A stretch of DNA of 64,000 nucleotides from Shinisaurus crocodilurus (GCA_021292165.1 CM037878.1:7184857-7248856); one strand, 5' to 3'; counted from the first letter of the stretch, positions 34,101-41,174 are shown. Numbers and translations are program-made. Notes: a model not told the origin generated them from the letters alone.

Positions 34101-37100
34101 TTTCCAAATTTGGAGACGTGCAAATGTTGAAGGATAGCTAAGTTTTGGTTTGAAAGCGAGGCATTAGGTAAGCGCACATTAAAATGGAGACTGAACTAAT
34201 TTCTTTTCCATTCCCACATTATAGCCATCACGACTAATACCATTGGCAGAGTACATTATGTGGCTGATTCACCCCAATTCAGGATTTTCTCTTCCAACAA
34301 TAGCCAGCCAGAAGCTACAGAAAAGTTCACAAACACAGCAAGAACACCCTAGTTATTCCTTTTTGTTAGCCACTGGTGACCGACAGAATTCTTTAACACA
34401 GTAAAGATTTCCTTAGAATTAGCCGTGTTAAGTCTGTTGCAGCAAAAACAACATTGGATGTTTCCTGACAGAGAGCTCCTAGTGCTATAAATCAAAGGTC
34501 ATTGTGCACCTATTCTGCCTTTTCCTCCCTAACAAAAAGTTTTCTGGTAAGAAAAAGAGATGGGAAAAGCAATGGGGAAACACAGGAGGTTACAAATGGG
34601 AAGACAATGTCATCTGCCCATCCCCAACACCCGTAAAGTAAAATTCCAGGTTTGGGGCAGGCTAATTGCAGGATAAGCACCTCGTCTGGAAGCAAGCACC
34701 AATAGGGTCTTGTGGCACCTTATAACAAATGTATTATGGCATAGGTTTTCATGAACTGAAGTCACCTTTAGCAGATGCTTTAGCAGATGGATATCCCCAG
34801 CTTGGCAGGTCTATAATTGAGAACATCAGAAGAGCCCTGCTGGATCAGGCCAAAAGTCCATCTCGTCCAGCATTCTGTTCACACAGCGGCCAAACAGCTG
34901 CCCACAGGAAGCCCACAAGCAGGACGTGAGTGCAACAGCACCCTCCCGCCCATGTTCCCCGGCAACTGGTGTACACAGGCATACTGCCTCTGATACTGGA
35001 GATAGCATGTAGCCAGTCAGGACTAGTAGCATTGATAGCCTTCTCCTCCATGAATTTGTCCGATCCCCTTTTAAAGCCATCCACATCTTGTGGAAGTGAT
35101 TATGGTATATGCACATGGGTGTAGTGGGAGACACCACAATGCAAACAAATACAGACTGTGATAACTACATTAAAGCTTAAACGTATGTCAAGTGGTTACT
35201 GTGTTACCGTCTACATTCACAAAGCAGTGTTGATGATAAGAGAAACATCCGGGCGTTGGTAGAAACCCCATTATCTTGAGTCTGTGTAGGCCAGTAACAA
35301 AGTGTCCTGGAAGGTTGAAATGTAGCCATTCTTGAACAAACGAACATCAGTGCAAGGATGATGAACGATCATCAGAGGGAGACCACTGACGTGAAACTTC
35401 TGAATTGCAACTTACCATGGTTCAATTCTATCACTATGGCCTGAATCAAGATCATGGGTTTTTATCCCACTACAAGTATCAATTAGCTTACCAATGCCAA
35501 GATGTCGGCGTTATCCTCAACAACACTGCTTTGTGAATGATGGCTACCAACGTGGAATTGCTTTAAAGGAGGATTAGACCAATTTATGGAGGATAAGGCT
35601 ACCGATGGCTACAGTCACAATGGCTATATGCTACCTCCCGTATTGGAAGCAGCATGCCTCAGCAGTATACCAGTTGCTGGAGAACACAAGTGGGAAGATG
35701 ATGCTGTTGCACTCACATCCTACTTGTACGCTTCCCACAGGCAGCTAGTTGGCCACTGTGTGAACAGAACGCTGGGCGAGACAGGCCTTTGGTCTGATTC
35801 AGTAGGGTTCCCCTTATATTCTTATTTATTTATTTCATTTATTTCTTTCCCAAAATATCTATACCACTTTTCATTTTTTTAAAAAATCTCAAAGTGGTTT
35901 ACAATATGAGATCATGATAAAATACAATAAAACCAATCACTGAGACAGTAAAAAATAATAAAAAAAACAATCACATCTCAATTAAAATAACTAAGAGTAG
36001 CTGACAATACCAGCACTCAGGGAAGTGCCTAGGCAAACAAGTGTGTCCTCAGTTGTTGCTGTAAACAGTCCATACCGGGAGCCCACCTGATCTCAGTGGG
36101 GAGATCCTTCCACATGGTGGAGGCCACAGTTGAGAAGGCCCTTCTCCACACCATGGCCAAATGAGTTTCAGAAGGCTGCAGTATGGCCAGCGTTATGAAT
36201 GGTCACTGTCATTATCTTACATTAAACTATAACGTAACGATCACAGTCTATATTTTTTGCATTTCATTTCCCTCTGACTTCACTGCCCACATTTTTCGCT
36301 CTACACCCATGGGTATATATACAGTCATGCCTTGGATTGAGAGCATCATTCGTTCCGGAAATGTGCTTGTAATCCAAAACACTCTTATATCAAAACGAAA
36401 TCCCCCCCAAAAAAAAATTAGTACAGAGATTTTTAATTTAAGCCGTACTACAGTACTTGTATTGCAAGACGTCGCTTGTATATCAAGTAAAAAAAAAATT
36501 AAATAAATATTTTAAAACAAAACGCTCTCAAACCAAGTTACTTGCAATCCAAGGTATTACTGTACCCGCCAACCTAGCATGACACTTCATGCAGCCAAAG
36601 AAGAAGTACACCCTGTTCAACAAAAGCTTATGCCATAACGCGCATGCTGGTCTTTAAGGTGCCACAAGACTCTGTTGTTTTTCTTTCACACAGGCTCTCC
36701 AACTGAATAGTGTAGCAGTTCACCTCTGACAAACAACTCCACTATGTATTTATTTAATCCTTAAAAAAAAAGAAGAAGAAAAGCTTCATGCTAGTGGCAA
36801 TAGCAACATCATATGGCAGAGTTCCACGGGATACTCAGTAGTGATAACAAACTACTGTCCACCTACAGTTCATGTATTTTTTACAGTGTTTTTTTCTGCT
36901 GGAGCAGACCGAAGGCCCATCTACTCCGGCATCCTGCGGACCAACCAGACAACCCTGAGAAGCCCACAAAGAGGACGTGTGTGAAGACACCGTCCCTCTC
37001 CTGCTCCAGCCCCCGTGGCAACTTCTGTCCAGTGATACTTCCTCTGAAATCCATCATGGGATCGATAGATCTCTCCCACTTTCATTCATTGGCCTCATGC

Positions 37101-37243
37101 CCACTCCCAGGGAGTAAGCAACAGAACTGTTACTCCAACAAGCACACCCGATACGTACCAGACGGCTTGACCAGCAGAGCAGACCGGCAGGAAAGTAGCA
37201 ACAAACAAGCTCCCACCAACGCCACCTGATGCAGGTTCTCCAT
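7882..37243 (-). CDS. PDCD1: PD-1 immune checkpoint receptor, complete five-exon gene
   Basis: Join of 37159-37243, 32806-33120, 16434-16610, 11388-11422 and 7882-8103 on the minus strand: 834 nt, 277 residues plus stop (human PD-1 has 288). PD-1 is an inhibitory receptor of activated T cells that binds PD-L1/PD-L2 and recruits SHP-2 through its tail. Visible order: signal peptide (1 to about 22), V-type Ig domain (about 30-133, disulfide C48-C111, core W62), acidic stalk (134-163), membrane span (165-188), KRRK stop-transfer (189-192), ITIM VDYGVL (Y218) and ITSM TEYATI (Y245). Every junction has GT and AG, and phases 1-1-1-0 match mammalian PDCD1. No stop or frameshift was seen. The gene spans 29.4 kb because its introns are full of transposons (intron 2 is 16.2 kb). 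The spacing and order of ITIM and ITSM separate it from CTLA4, BTLA and other CD28-type receptors. UTR limits and polyA site were not placed. Confidence 0.93.
8220..8484 (+). mobile_element. LINE 3' end with ATAA tail
   Basis: Contains aaaaacatggctgttcaggc and the terminal tgggcgattgataaatat motif; the same terminal motif recurs at 22990, 27544, 44455, 47634 and 48120. Lies in PDCD1 intron 4. Confidence 0.7.
8485..9835. other. PDCD1 intron 4 sequence with decayed DNA-transposon pieces
   Basis: Segments around 9120-9190 and 9490-9530 (ctgaagtgg and tacagtccagaattct) look like decayed inverted ends of a DNA element, but limits could not be fixed. Confidence 0.3.
9836..10120. mobile_element. 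Palindromic hAT MITE, copy 2, interrupted
   Basis: Outer 8-bp duplication TTCTAGAG / TTCTAGGG at 9828-9835 and 10121-10128 (7 of 8 match). The left arm is interrupted by another hAT at 9863-10008. Confidence 0.92.
9863..10008. mobile_element. Second hAT MITE family, inserted in the palindromic MITE
   Basis: Ends CAGTGCTTTTTTTCTGG / CCAGAAAAAAAGCCCTG. The 8-bp duplication GTCCCCAG is at 9855-9862 and 10009-10016. Confidence 0.93.
10129..10656. other. PDCD1 intron 4, unassigned
   Basis: No gene or clear repeat edge seen. Confidence 0.4.
10657..10911 (+). mobile_element. TA-duplicating MITE (Tc1/mariner-like), copy 1
   Basis: Inverted ends CAGTCATGCCTTGGATTG / CAATCCAAGGTATTACTG flanked by TA on both sides. 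Contains poly-A tracts inside. Confidence 0.85.
10912..11387. other. PDCD1 intron 4, unassigned
   Basis: Purine-rich blocks near 11030-11160; no gene. The micro-exon follows at 11388. Confidence 0.4.
11388..11422 (-). CDS. PDCD1: PDCD1 exon 4: 35-nt micro-exon
   Basis: A 35-nt exon lies between the acceptor ttgttttgcag and the donor gtaagt on the minus strand. In the frame fixed by exon 3 it completes Glu193 and encodes residues 194-204, ending in APL; human exon 4 is also 35 nt and ends QPL. It is too short to be found by length-based ORF searches. Phase 1 in and phase 0 out match mammalian PDCD1. Skipping it would shift the frame of the ITIM/ITSM tail. Confidence 0.88.
11423..12686. other. 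PDCD1 intron 3, mostly unassigned
   Basis: A 156-codon open frame at 12118-12588 has no recognisable domain or splice support and is taken as chance. Confidence 0.4.
12687..12830 (-). mobile_element. CR1-like LINE 3'-end fragment (second subfamily)
   Basis: Shares gatcataagaa and gtcagaccaaagccccatct with the longer copy at 30697-32340. Confidence 0.7.
12861..13071 (-). mobile_element. tRNA/CORE SINE, left piece of a copy split by CR1
   Basis: From the ATTT tail to gaacccggat, in reverse orientation. The rest resumes at 14299 with ctcccgagtccc. Contains a (CATCAT)n expansion at 12935-12976. Confidence 0.92.
13072..14298 (+). mobile_element. 5'-truncated CR1 LINE with an open ORF2 3' part
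   Basis: A frame from 13034 to 14215 (393 codons; the first 13 are SINE) covers reverse-transcriptase motifs DFSKAFDKVPH (residues 41-51), GVPQGSVLGPVLF (98-109) and FADDTKL (127-133), then the CR1 C-terminus ending LSEML. There is no internal stop. The 3' UTR ends in ATTCTATGAT repeats, the CR1 hallmark. It sits inside a SINE in PDCD1 intron 3, antisense to the gene. The apurinic-type endonuclease part is missing, so it cannot move by itself. Confidence 0.95.
14299..14346 (-). mobile_element. tRNA/CORE SINE, right piece (head)
   Basis: Continues the SINE broken at 13071 through the box A-like head (ccacactggct). Confidence 0.9.
14347..14637. other. PDCD1 intron 3, unassigned
   Basis: Unassigned; no gene. 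Confidence 0.4.
14646..15500 (+). mobile_element. GACTCG-rich hAT element, copy C, with an extra internal module
   Basis: 8-bp duplication GCAGGTAC / GCAGGTCC at 14638-14645 and 15501-15508. It is 72-88 bases longer than the other copies because it has one more CTGCCTGCCTG module (about 15070-15150). Confidence 0.92.
15650..15800 (+). mobile_element. Fragment of a DNA element also at 39573-40112
   Basis: Shares gcactttgaaggggctgtc and gggatcatgaaagctggct with that element. Confidence 0.6.
16118..16171. repeat. (GA)n microsatellite
   Basis: About 50 bases of uninterrupted GA, in PDCD1 intron 3, 263 bases beyond the exon 3 donor. Confidence 0.95.
16434..16610 (-). CDS. PDCD1: PDCD1 exon 3: stalk and transmembrane segment
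   Basis: The acceptor reads aaatcttcag before 16610 and the donor reads AAAG followed by gtatgc. The 177-nt exon is phase 1 to phase 1 (156 nt in human). It encodes a strongly acidic stalk (residues 135-160, rich in E, D and K), then a hydrophobic span at residues 165-188, then the basic KRRK. The mammalian stalk is rich in Pro and Ser, so the composition differs, but position, phase and topology agree. The 2-nt start joins exon 2 to make Glu134, the residue found at the same junction in human PD-1 (…VTE). Confidence 0.9.
16690..16775 (-). mobile_element. LINE tail fragment
   Basis: tggttggttgatttcattt followed by ctataccgcc and gctctctgggcgc, the same family as 46515-46866 reversed. Confidence 0.65.
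16776..17205. other. PDCD1 intron 2, unassigned
   Basis: No gene or repeat edge recognised. Confidence 0.4.
17206..17960 (-). mobile_element. LINE 3' end (L2-like), interrupted by a 5S-derived SINE
   Basis: Starts with a (TTG)n-rich tail and the agcccaatagcagaagc motif. Continues after the SINE with ggcctcagtggggagcctg and similar LINE 3' text up to about 17930. Confidence 0.65.
17369..17526 (+). mobile_element. 5S-rRNA-derived SINE with CR1-type tail, copy 2
   Basis: 5S-like gctaagcagggccaggcctg and acttggatgggagacc, then the CR1-type 3' end with tctatgaaatctatgaaaa. Confidence 0.88.
18818..18876. repeat. (AAT)n(ATT)n self-complementary microsatellite
   Basis: About 29 bases of ATA-type repeats followed by about 29 bases of the complementary TTA-type repeats, giving an AT hairpin. 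It is next to a short LINE tail fragment at 18877-18920. Confidence 0.9.
20340..21023. mobile_element. hAT-like element with CAGGGCCGGATTAA ends
   Basis: Inverted ends CAGGGCCGGATTAA / TTAATCCGGCCCTG. No matching 8-bp duplication is visible (GGTCCACC against GATGGGCT), so it may have been altered after insertion. AT-rich interior with no transposase. Confidence 0.8.
22006..22176 (+). mobile_element. 5S-rRNA-derived SINE with CR1-type tail, copy 3
   Basis: Inserted in the LTR; the homologous point of the second LTR (about 44960) is uninterrupted. Contains gctaagcagggtcaggcctg and acttggatgggagacc. Confidence 0.92.
22466..22643 (+). mobile_element. 5S-rRNA-derived SINE with CR1-type tail, copy 4
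   Basis: Second insertion into the same LTR, again absent from the LTR at 44869-45611 (about 45258). Confidence 0.92.
22990..23089 (-). mobile_element. LINE tail fragment
   Basis: (GATT)n tail then aaatcgcccatctagcc and ccactctgggcgatgtaca. Confidence 0.7.
23090..23310 (+). mobile_element. tRNA/CORE SINE, 5' part; outermost layer of a triple nest
   Basis: Full head and centre up to ggtggggtata, then broken by a MITE. The ATAA tail resumes at 29084. Confidence 0.92.
23311..23414 (+). mobile_element. TA-duplicating MITE, left part; middle layer of the nest
   Basis: Inverted end CAGTATTTTTCCATGTATAA; the partner end is at 29061-29083. Restoring the SINE shows a TA duplication (23309-23310 and 29084-29085), as in Tc1/mariner-type elements. 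It is broken by the L1. Confidence 0.9.
23825..24772 (+). CDS. L1 ORF1 protein
   Basis: 315 codons from the ATG at 23825; an in-frame ATG also lies at 23600. L1 ORF1p is an RNA-binding trimeric chaperone of the retrotransposition particle. Visible: basic N-terminus, a long coiled coil (about residues 35-125), then RRSNIRIRGFP, which is the start of the L1 RRM domain, and a C-terminal domain with VVLKFANLYKKD. Human L1 ORF1p has 338 residues. It appears uninterrupted. Confidence 0.9.
   Translation: MADSAGKFPAGAKPKSISPAKLKGAAPDWEKILSQFQSSMEAGQQKQIETIEKFQNLHQEDMKQMRKSIDHLGVQVKELQARVDKVEKLQVKDEKSFEKYEMKFNEMEIQMINMQDRQRRSNIRIRGFPMEMGETGYKLRGSILEWMNEAVSGETIFWDDMDIEIVHRVGALRRGMTSRDVVLKFANLYKKDVFMKEIRKKGQVAFKGATLQIYNDLCQQTIKWRRSVKPCTAVLIRKGLQYNWGYPVFLTLCGTVRDTRSHHVIKAWACWESWGFMMMRRVQNRWVNWKKKEPVEELYKRSFQHEKKKEIENVL
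24989..28782 (+). pseudogene. L1 ORF2 (endonuclease and reverse transcriptase), frameshifted
   Basis: Part 1, 24989-26710: endonuclease with IFLQETH (catalytic E40), VNVYAPN, AGDFN, SRIDFIF and TDHALV; then RT motifs TPGLDG, LIPKPRKD and YRPISLIN. A frameshift near 26690-26760 separates part 2, 26802-27644, with RQGCPLSPVLF and FADDILL. Part 2 is ended by a foreign repeat fragment at 27544-27601. Parts 3 and 4 (27704-28363 and 28378-28782) carry the C-terminal region with the CWRGC...H...C zinc-knuckle-like motif. The four parts lie in different frames, so no full protein can be made. Confidence 0.93.
27544..27601 (-). mobile_element. LINE-tail fragment inserted in L1 ORF2
   Basis: ttatttatttattac then atcgcccatctggccggtc, the tail motif of 47634-47700, in the middle of L1 coding sequence. 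Confidence 0.85.
29020..29083 (+). mobile_element. TA-duplicating MITE, right part
   Basis: Continues the MITE broken at 23414; ends GTCTTATAGATGGAAAAA then TACGG, the inverted partner of 23311. Confidence 0.9.
29084..29128 (+). mobile_element. Tail of the split tRNA/CORE SINE and (ATAC)n
   Basis: taaatataataaataaata completes the SINE begun at 23090, followed by a short CATA repeat. Confidence 0.88.
29129..29904. other. PDCD1 intron 2, unassigned
   Basis: Includes a (CTGCTG)-rich block near 29220-29260. A segment near 29450-29500 is repeated at 30826-30880 (caaggcaagtgaaggatg). Confidence 0.4.
29913..30688 (+). mobile_element. GC-rich hAT element, copy 1
   Basis: Ends CAGGGCCGGCGCTACCGC / CTGCACCGGTCCTG; 8-bp duplication CTCATGTC at 29905-29912 and 30689-30696. 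The interior is very CpG-rich, with a tandem minisatellite of GCCCGCCGAAGCCGCC-type units at about 30030-30320. That array gives long Pro/Ala/Glu and Gly/Arg open frames with no domain. Confidence 0.93.
30697..32340 (-). mobile_element. CR1-like LINE 3' half (second subfamily), split by a GC-rich hAT
   Basis: Minus-strand translation gives KCKVMHIGAKN (RT downstream region, about 32200-32235) and then, after the hAT at 31575-32114, QKRRTRIIKGLGQ and FFTQHIIQLWNSLPEDVV (30955-31335), the typical CR1 C-terminus. Stops and shifts are present. Its 3' end lies at about 30700. Confidence 0.88.
31575..32114 (+). mobile_element. GC-rich hAT element, copy 2
   Basis: Same ends as 29913-30688. 8-bp duplication GTCACCAC at 31567-31574 and 32115-32122, cutting a CR1. 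Contains (GGT)n at about 31957-31985. Confidence 0.94.
32428..32662 (+). mobile_element. tRNA/CORE SINE, full length
   Basis: Head gccagggtggcgcagtgg, box B-like gggttctagtccc, CORE-like centre and ATAA tail. Its tail ends 144 bases from PDCD1 exon 2. Confidence 0.92.
32806..33120 (-). CDS. PDCD1: PDCD1 exon 2: V-type immunoglobulin domain
   Basis: The acceptor is a T-rich tract ending cggcag just above 33120; the donor is ACAG followed by gtgatg. The 315-nt exon starts and ends in phase 1 and encodes residues 30-134. Ig landmarks: B-strand FTCNIS (C48), C-strand LDWYKF (W62), F-strand NDSGIYYC (D105, Y109, C111) and the closing strand NLTVT. N-glycosylation sequons lie at N49, N104 and N129. 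The FTCNISN and NDSG(I/T)Y.C segments resemble mammalian PD-1 closely. The exon is 45 nt shorter than the human 360-nt exon, mostly before the first cysteine. Confidence 0.93.
33415..33535. mobile_element. Palindromic hAT MITE, copy 3
   Basis: 8-bp duplication GTATAGTC at 33407-33414 and 33536-33543. Lies in PDCD1 intron 1. Confidence 0.95.
33547..33735 (-). mobile_element. CR1-like LINE 3'-end fragment
   Basis: gaacatatgaag and ctggatcagaccaatggccc, same subfamily as 30697-32340. Confidence 0.75.
33736..34696. other. PDCD1 intron 1, unassigned, with (GATA)n at 33852-33880
   Basis: AT-rich; no gene seen. Confidence 0.4.
34697..34795 (-). mobile_element. Fragment of a LINE-like repeat shared with 36595 and 61665
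   Basis: gtcttgtggcacctta followed by ttcatgaactgaagtc, a common reptilian interspersed repeat sequence. Confidence 0.55.
34815..35105 (-). mobile_element. CR1-like LINE 3' end (second subfamily)
   Basis: gaacatcagaagagccctgc through ccttttaaagcc; the reverse strand reads FKRGSDKFMEEKAI. Confidence 0.85.
35106..35556. other. PDCD1 intron 1, unassigned
   Basis: No gene or repeat edge recognised. Confidence 0.4.
35557..35821 (+). mobile_element. CR1-like LINE 3' end (second subfamily)
   Basis: gctttaaaggaggattagac through aacagaacgctgggcgagac, forward orientation of the family at 34815. Confidence 0.85.
35822..36180 (-). mobile_element. LINE 3' end, other family
   Basis: Tail ttatttatttatttc, then caaagtggtttacaat and cagtggggagatccttcc. 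Confidence 0.65.
36322..36562 (+). mobile_element. TA-duplicating MITE (Tc1/mariner-like), copy 2
   Basis: Same ends as 10657-10911 with TA on both sides. Confidence 0.88.
36595..36690. mobile_element. Fragment of the LINE-like repeat also at 34697 and 61665
   Basis: acaaaagcttatgcc and taaggtgccacaagactctg. Confidence 0.55.
36893..37000 (-). mobile_element. Decayed CR1-like 3' end
   Basis: ggagcagaccgaaggcccat and agaagcccacaa resemble the family at 34815. Confidence 0.5.
37159..37243 (-). CDS. PDCD1: PDCD1 exon 1: start codon and signal peptide
   Basis: The ATG is the complement of 37241-37243, with A at -3 and G at +4, a good vertebrate initiation context. It encodes 28 codons with a basic-free start, a hydrophobic core (ACLLLLS near residues 12-18) and a plausible signal-peptidase site near residues 20-24. 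The exon ends in TCTG followed by a strong donor, gtacgtat, in phase 1. That phase joins exon 2 exactly, making residue 29 Ala. Human exon 1 has the same design with 76 coding nt, against 85 here. No protein similarity helps with a signal peptide, so the call rests on position upstream of exon 2, phase, donor strength and hydrophobicity. Confidence 0.8.
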
Positions 37244-38005
37244 TGCTAGCCCTGAGAAGCTAGGAATCGCTCCGGGTGTCTCCTCCTGGGTCACACACGC
37301 CAATCCCAGGATTCAAGCCAGTCTGAGGGAAGGCCGCCCGCAGGCCGGTTTGCAGCCCACCATATCAGTAGGGATGACGACCTTTGTGCCACCCTTACTC
37401 CAGTAGCTGCCTGACAGCAGCAACAGCAGCACTGAACTGTCCCCATTTCTGCCTGCCAGGGACCCCCTCCCCCCCCCCCGCAACCTCCCGCCCCCTTCTT
37501 TCTCTGCCTCCTACCCTGCCGAGTTTCGCATGTTCACAGTGTTTGAAGGAAACGTCGGCAGCATCCCAGAAGAAAGGGTTAGAGACGCATGAGACCACAA
37601 GCAAAAGGGGAGGTGGCATCCACGGCACGCCTGCACACTGCAAACCCCACACAGTTTGTTTGCAGACTGCTCCGTTGACACACATCGCAAAGCCACGAAG
37701 GAGGAAGCCCACCGTGGAACGTAATGCTCAGAGTCGTACAGGAAAGAAACAATGAGGAAGACAAGTCACAGATTTCCTTCTTGTTGTTCCCTAGAAGACC
37801 AGAACCCCCCCCCCCCAAAGCAGTGGAGAACTGTGACAAAGTTTTACAGTTTACGAACAACATGGAGAGAATGACTTGATAGAAATTATTCTTGTTTTTT
37901 TTTCTGAAACACTGGAACCTGGGGGGACTACCAACGCAATCGACTGGGCTGAAATTGTGACTGCTCGAGACCAACCTATGGATGGGCACAACTGAGATTG
38001 AGTAA
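37244..38005 (-). promoter_or_regulatory. Upstream flank of PDCD1 exon 1
   Basis: No repeat was recognised in 37244-37740, in contrast to its surroundings, which fits retained promoter sequence. No TATA box or other site could be named with confidence. Confidence 0.35.
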
Positions 38006-38007
38006 AT

Positions 38008-38115
38008 AAATAAGAACATAAGAAGAGCCATTCAGGATCAGACAAAGGTCCATCTAGTCCAGCATCCTGTTCACACAGTTGCCAACCACCTGCCCATGGG
38101 ATATCCTCAAGCATG
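38008..38115 (-). mobile_element. CR1-like LINE 3'-end fragment
   Basis: gaacataagaagagccattc and ccatctagtccagcatcctg. Confidence 0.8.
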
Positions 38116-38250
38116 ACTTTAAAAAATAAAAATAAAAAATTATTGTAAATTTCAACCAAACAAAACTATTTAAAAGGAAAAAAATAAAAACAAACAAATA
38201 TAACTACATAAATTTGAATATATCAATTTCGATTGATACATGTCAATATA

Positions 38251-38281
<31 letters not shown>

Positions 38282-39085
38282 GAAAATGCAACTTTCTTTA
38301 AAAATGTACATAAACTTCAACAAAGGCAGACAAAATATCCATATATGTATCCATTTGCATTCAAATGTTGAAAGCATTGTTAGGTCCTCGATCCATTGCA
38401 ATTATAGGAGGCAAGCATTTATCCTTCCAATGTTGTAATATTAGTCTTTTAGCTGTCAAAAGGGTGCACAGAATTCATTTATGTTGACCATGCATTAACT
38501 TCCAGGAAGACGGTAGATAATTTCAGAGGATGTGTGCATTGGTAAATATTAAAGAATGTTCCAGTACAAAGTTTACCCATGTTATAACCTCTTCCCAAAG
38601 AGAGGCAGCTACTGGACATTGCCAAAACATATGATTAAAAGAAGCATTAGCAGTATTACACCTCCAGCAGTTTAGCTCACTTAGACAAACCCTTATTAAA
38701 AAGACGTTATGGTGTCCAATAGACATGGAAGAGGAGTTTTTGCTGAATAAGTTGTAACCTAAGATCCACTGATGCTTCAGATAGAGACGCCAAAGTGGCA
38801 ATCCATTGATTAAGCAAAACAGGACAGTCCAGTTCCTTATACCATTCCTGCTTAAGAACCTGTATGCCATATTTATTCACCAATAATAAGTATTTATAAG
38901 CATGGATCATGGCTCGACATATAAGTACGGTACTTTCAATAGCGAAGGAGATTTTGAAGCTGTGAAAGCAGCAAGGCCAAACCTAGATTCTAACAAATCT
39001 TGCAATTGCAAGTATTGCCAAGCCAACCATTCAGCCATAGCAGGCAAATCGTATCTGGTGGTTCTTCCTATGATTATTCCTCTCC
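38116..39085 (-). mobile_element. L1-type LINE ORF2 C-terminal fragment
   Basis: Minus-strand reading frames (38523-38910) carry the ORF2 C-terminal zinc-knuckle-like CWRCNTANASFNHMFWQC. Stops are present. Contains a (TA)n run at 38246-38281. Confidence 0.8.
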
Positions 39086-39572
39086 TACTGGAGGGTGGAC
39101 AGCATCATGGCTAGACTGACTTTAGATATGGTCTTTCTAAACAATGATATTGTATTGCCCCTGACCCATTCTCTAAGGTTTTTCAGCCAAGAAGTTCTTC
39201 TTCCTGCACTTCTTTTCCCATTTGTTTTGTTTGTTTGTTTCATTATTGTTTGTTTCATTATTTTGTATTGCATTTTCCAAAGGGGGGTGGAATACATATA
39301 AAGAACAAAACAAATCACATTAGTATTAATACACAATCCCGCCCGAATCCCTCATCCAGTGCGCGCTGACGGGAAGTAAAGTCAGGGGGGGAGATGAGGA
39401 TCTTGCTGAAAATGGGGTGTGAATCCCCCCCCTTGACATGTGCCATCCGATGTTTCAAATTCTGGCAGTCGTGCTACTGCGAAAGATTGAAGTAGTGCAA
39501 CTGTGCTAAAAAAAATAATACAAATACAAATAAATGTTTGTGCCCTATTTTGTGCGTAATTTAAAAAAAAAA

Positions 39573-40112
39573 ATTGCTGGGCAGCCCCTCAAAGGAGCCA
39601 CTGAGGTACTTTGAAAGGACTGCTCATAGCTGTCAAGATGGGGATCATGAAAGCTGGCTTGATAGCCGGCCTTTGTGATCTTCCTGCCAAAAATAGTTTA
39701 AAAGGGGGAAAAGCCACAGTGAGCCCAAAACAGCTAATGATTCTATGAACAACCAACCCACCATGGGCACCCATAGTGGGCGAGTTCACACATCATGAGA
39801 ACCTGCCCTGGCCATAAGCCATGGTAGGTTGGTTGTTGTGAGAACAACCCACGATGCGCTGAGCAGATAATCAGGATCACCATGGGTTGTTTGCCCCCTG
39901 CCTCCCGCTCCTTCCCCCTCAGTCCTCCCATGGGTATCCCAGGGGAATCTGAAGCAGGACTGGCTTTTTTTGCCCCTTTAACCTTCGAGGGGGGCAAGAG
40001 AGATCGCGAACTCTGGCTTGACAGCCGCTGTTCACAATCTCCATTTTTGACAGCCACTGACAGCCCCTTCAAAGTGCCCAAGTGGCAAACCACTTTTAAT
40101 TTTTTTTTTTAA
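39573..40112. mobile_element. DNA element with imperfect inverted ends
   Basis: The left end (gcagcccctcaaagg, gtactttgaaaggac) is complementary to the right end (cagccccttcaaagtgccc). The interior has aacaaccaacccaccatggg and a mirrored caacccacgatgcg. The exact edges and family are unclear. Confidence 0.6.
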
Positions 40113-41010
40113 TAATTTGCACACACAATGTGTGTAAAAATTTAATTTTATTTTTTAAAAATAGAATTTACGGTAGCTGAACTTGCACAACTGCACAGGT
40201 GCACAATTCTGCGAGTGTGAAAATCAGCAGCCTCAGCAATGTCTGTGTGTGTGTGTGGGTCCCTGCTGTCAAAGTGCCACAGGTACCAATCCTGGACATT
40301 AACCTAAAGAGGATCTAAACAGTGTTTTTCTTCACATTGCTTTCTCTTGACAGCTGTCAAAAGGTGAGCTGTCAAGGGAAAGCAAAGGCATGAGGGATCT
40401 TTGCTCGCAAAAAGGGGGTGAGGAGATTAACACGCCCTTTATGGTGAGATCATCTTTTTCTTTTTTTTTTGTCTTGACTATCCTCAGGCTACAGCACATT
40501 TTGCACTTTTTCCCAAGACACTACCTGCTCGGGAAAGTGCAAGCGTGCACCCCACCCCCTTTTCCGGGGTTTAAAAGGGGGTTTTGACAGGGCAATGGGT
40601 GTTTTTTGACAGGGACATATGGCCATCTCCGGGGGGGGATTAAAGGGGCAAAAATGCTACGGCGAGCTGAAAGGGCTCACAATCATGGCGAAGGAAATCA
40701 AGCCAGTGCCCATCGCCCCAAGGTGCCACTTGGGCACTTGTGGGGTGCTGGCAGTGGCAGTGATCTGGGCAAGCTAGGAAAGAGCAGCAAGGGGTTTTTT
40801 GCCGCTCTTGCCAAGAGAGTCGCTGGCTGGTTCCCAGTACCTACGATGGGGTTGGTCACTCAGGTTCAGACGACGCAACAACCCCTACAACAACCCATGG
40901 GTTGTCAGGGTGGCTTGTAGCCCACGAACAAGCCGCCCTGCAGGAAACGGTCCGGATTTACACAATACGACAACCCACCGTGACTTGTCACCCATGATGG
41001 GTTGTTGTGT
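40113..41010. other. Decayed pieces of the 39573-40112 element and unassigned sequence
   Basis: caaggtgccacttgggcact near 40720 and caacccatgggttgtc near 40893 echo that element; no gene. Confidence 0.4.
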
Positions 41011-41174
41011 CGCTGGCTCAGCTTGTGTGAGCGTGGAAAGCTAAGCAGGGTCAGGCCTGGTTATTACTTGGATGGGAGACCCCCTCCTCTCGTTTCCTGC
41101 ACTGAGCAGGGGGTTGGACTCGATGGCCTTGTAGGCTCCTTCCAATTCTATGATCTATGAAATCTATGAAATCT
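41011..41174 (+). mobile_element. 5S-rRNA-derived SINE with CR1-type tail, copy 5
   Basis: gctaagcagggtcaggcctg and acttggatgggagacc, with the atctatgaaatctatg tail. Confidence 0.9.

Noticed and set aside
37395..37712. Minus-strand hydrophobic frame upstream of PDCD1, considered as its signal-peptide exon
   Set aside because: 37159-37243 has a better start context, a stronger donor and the exact phase needed.
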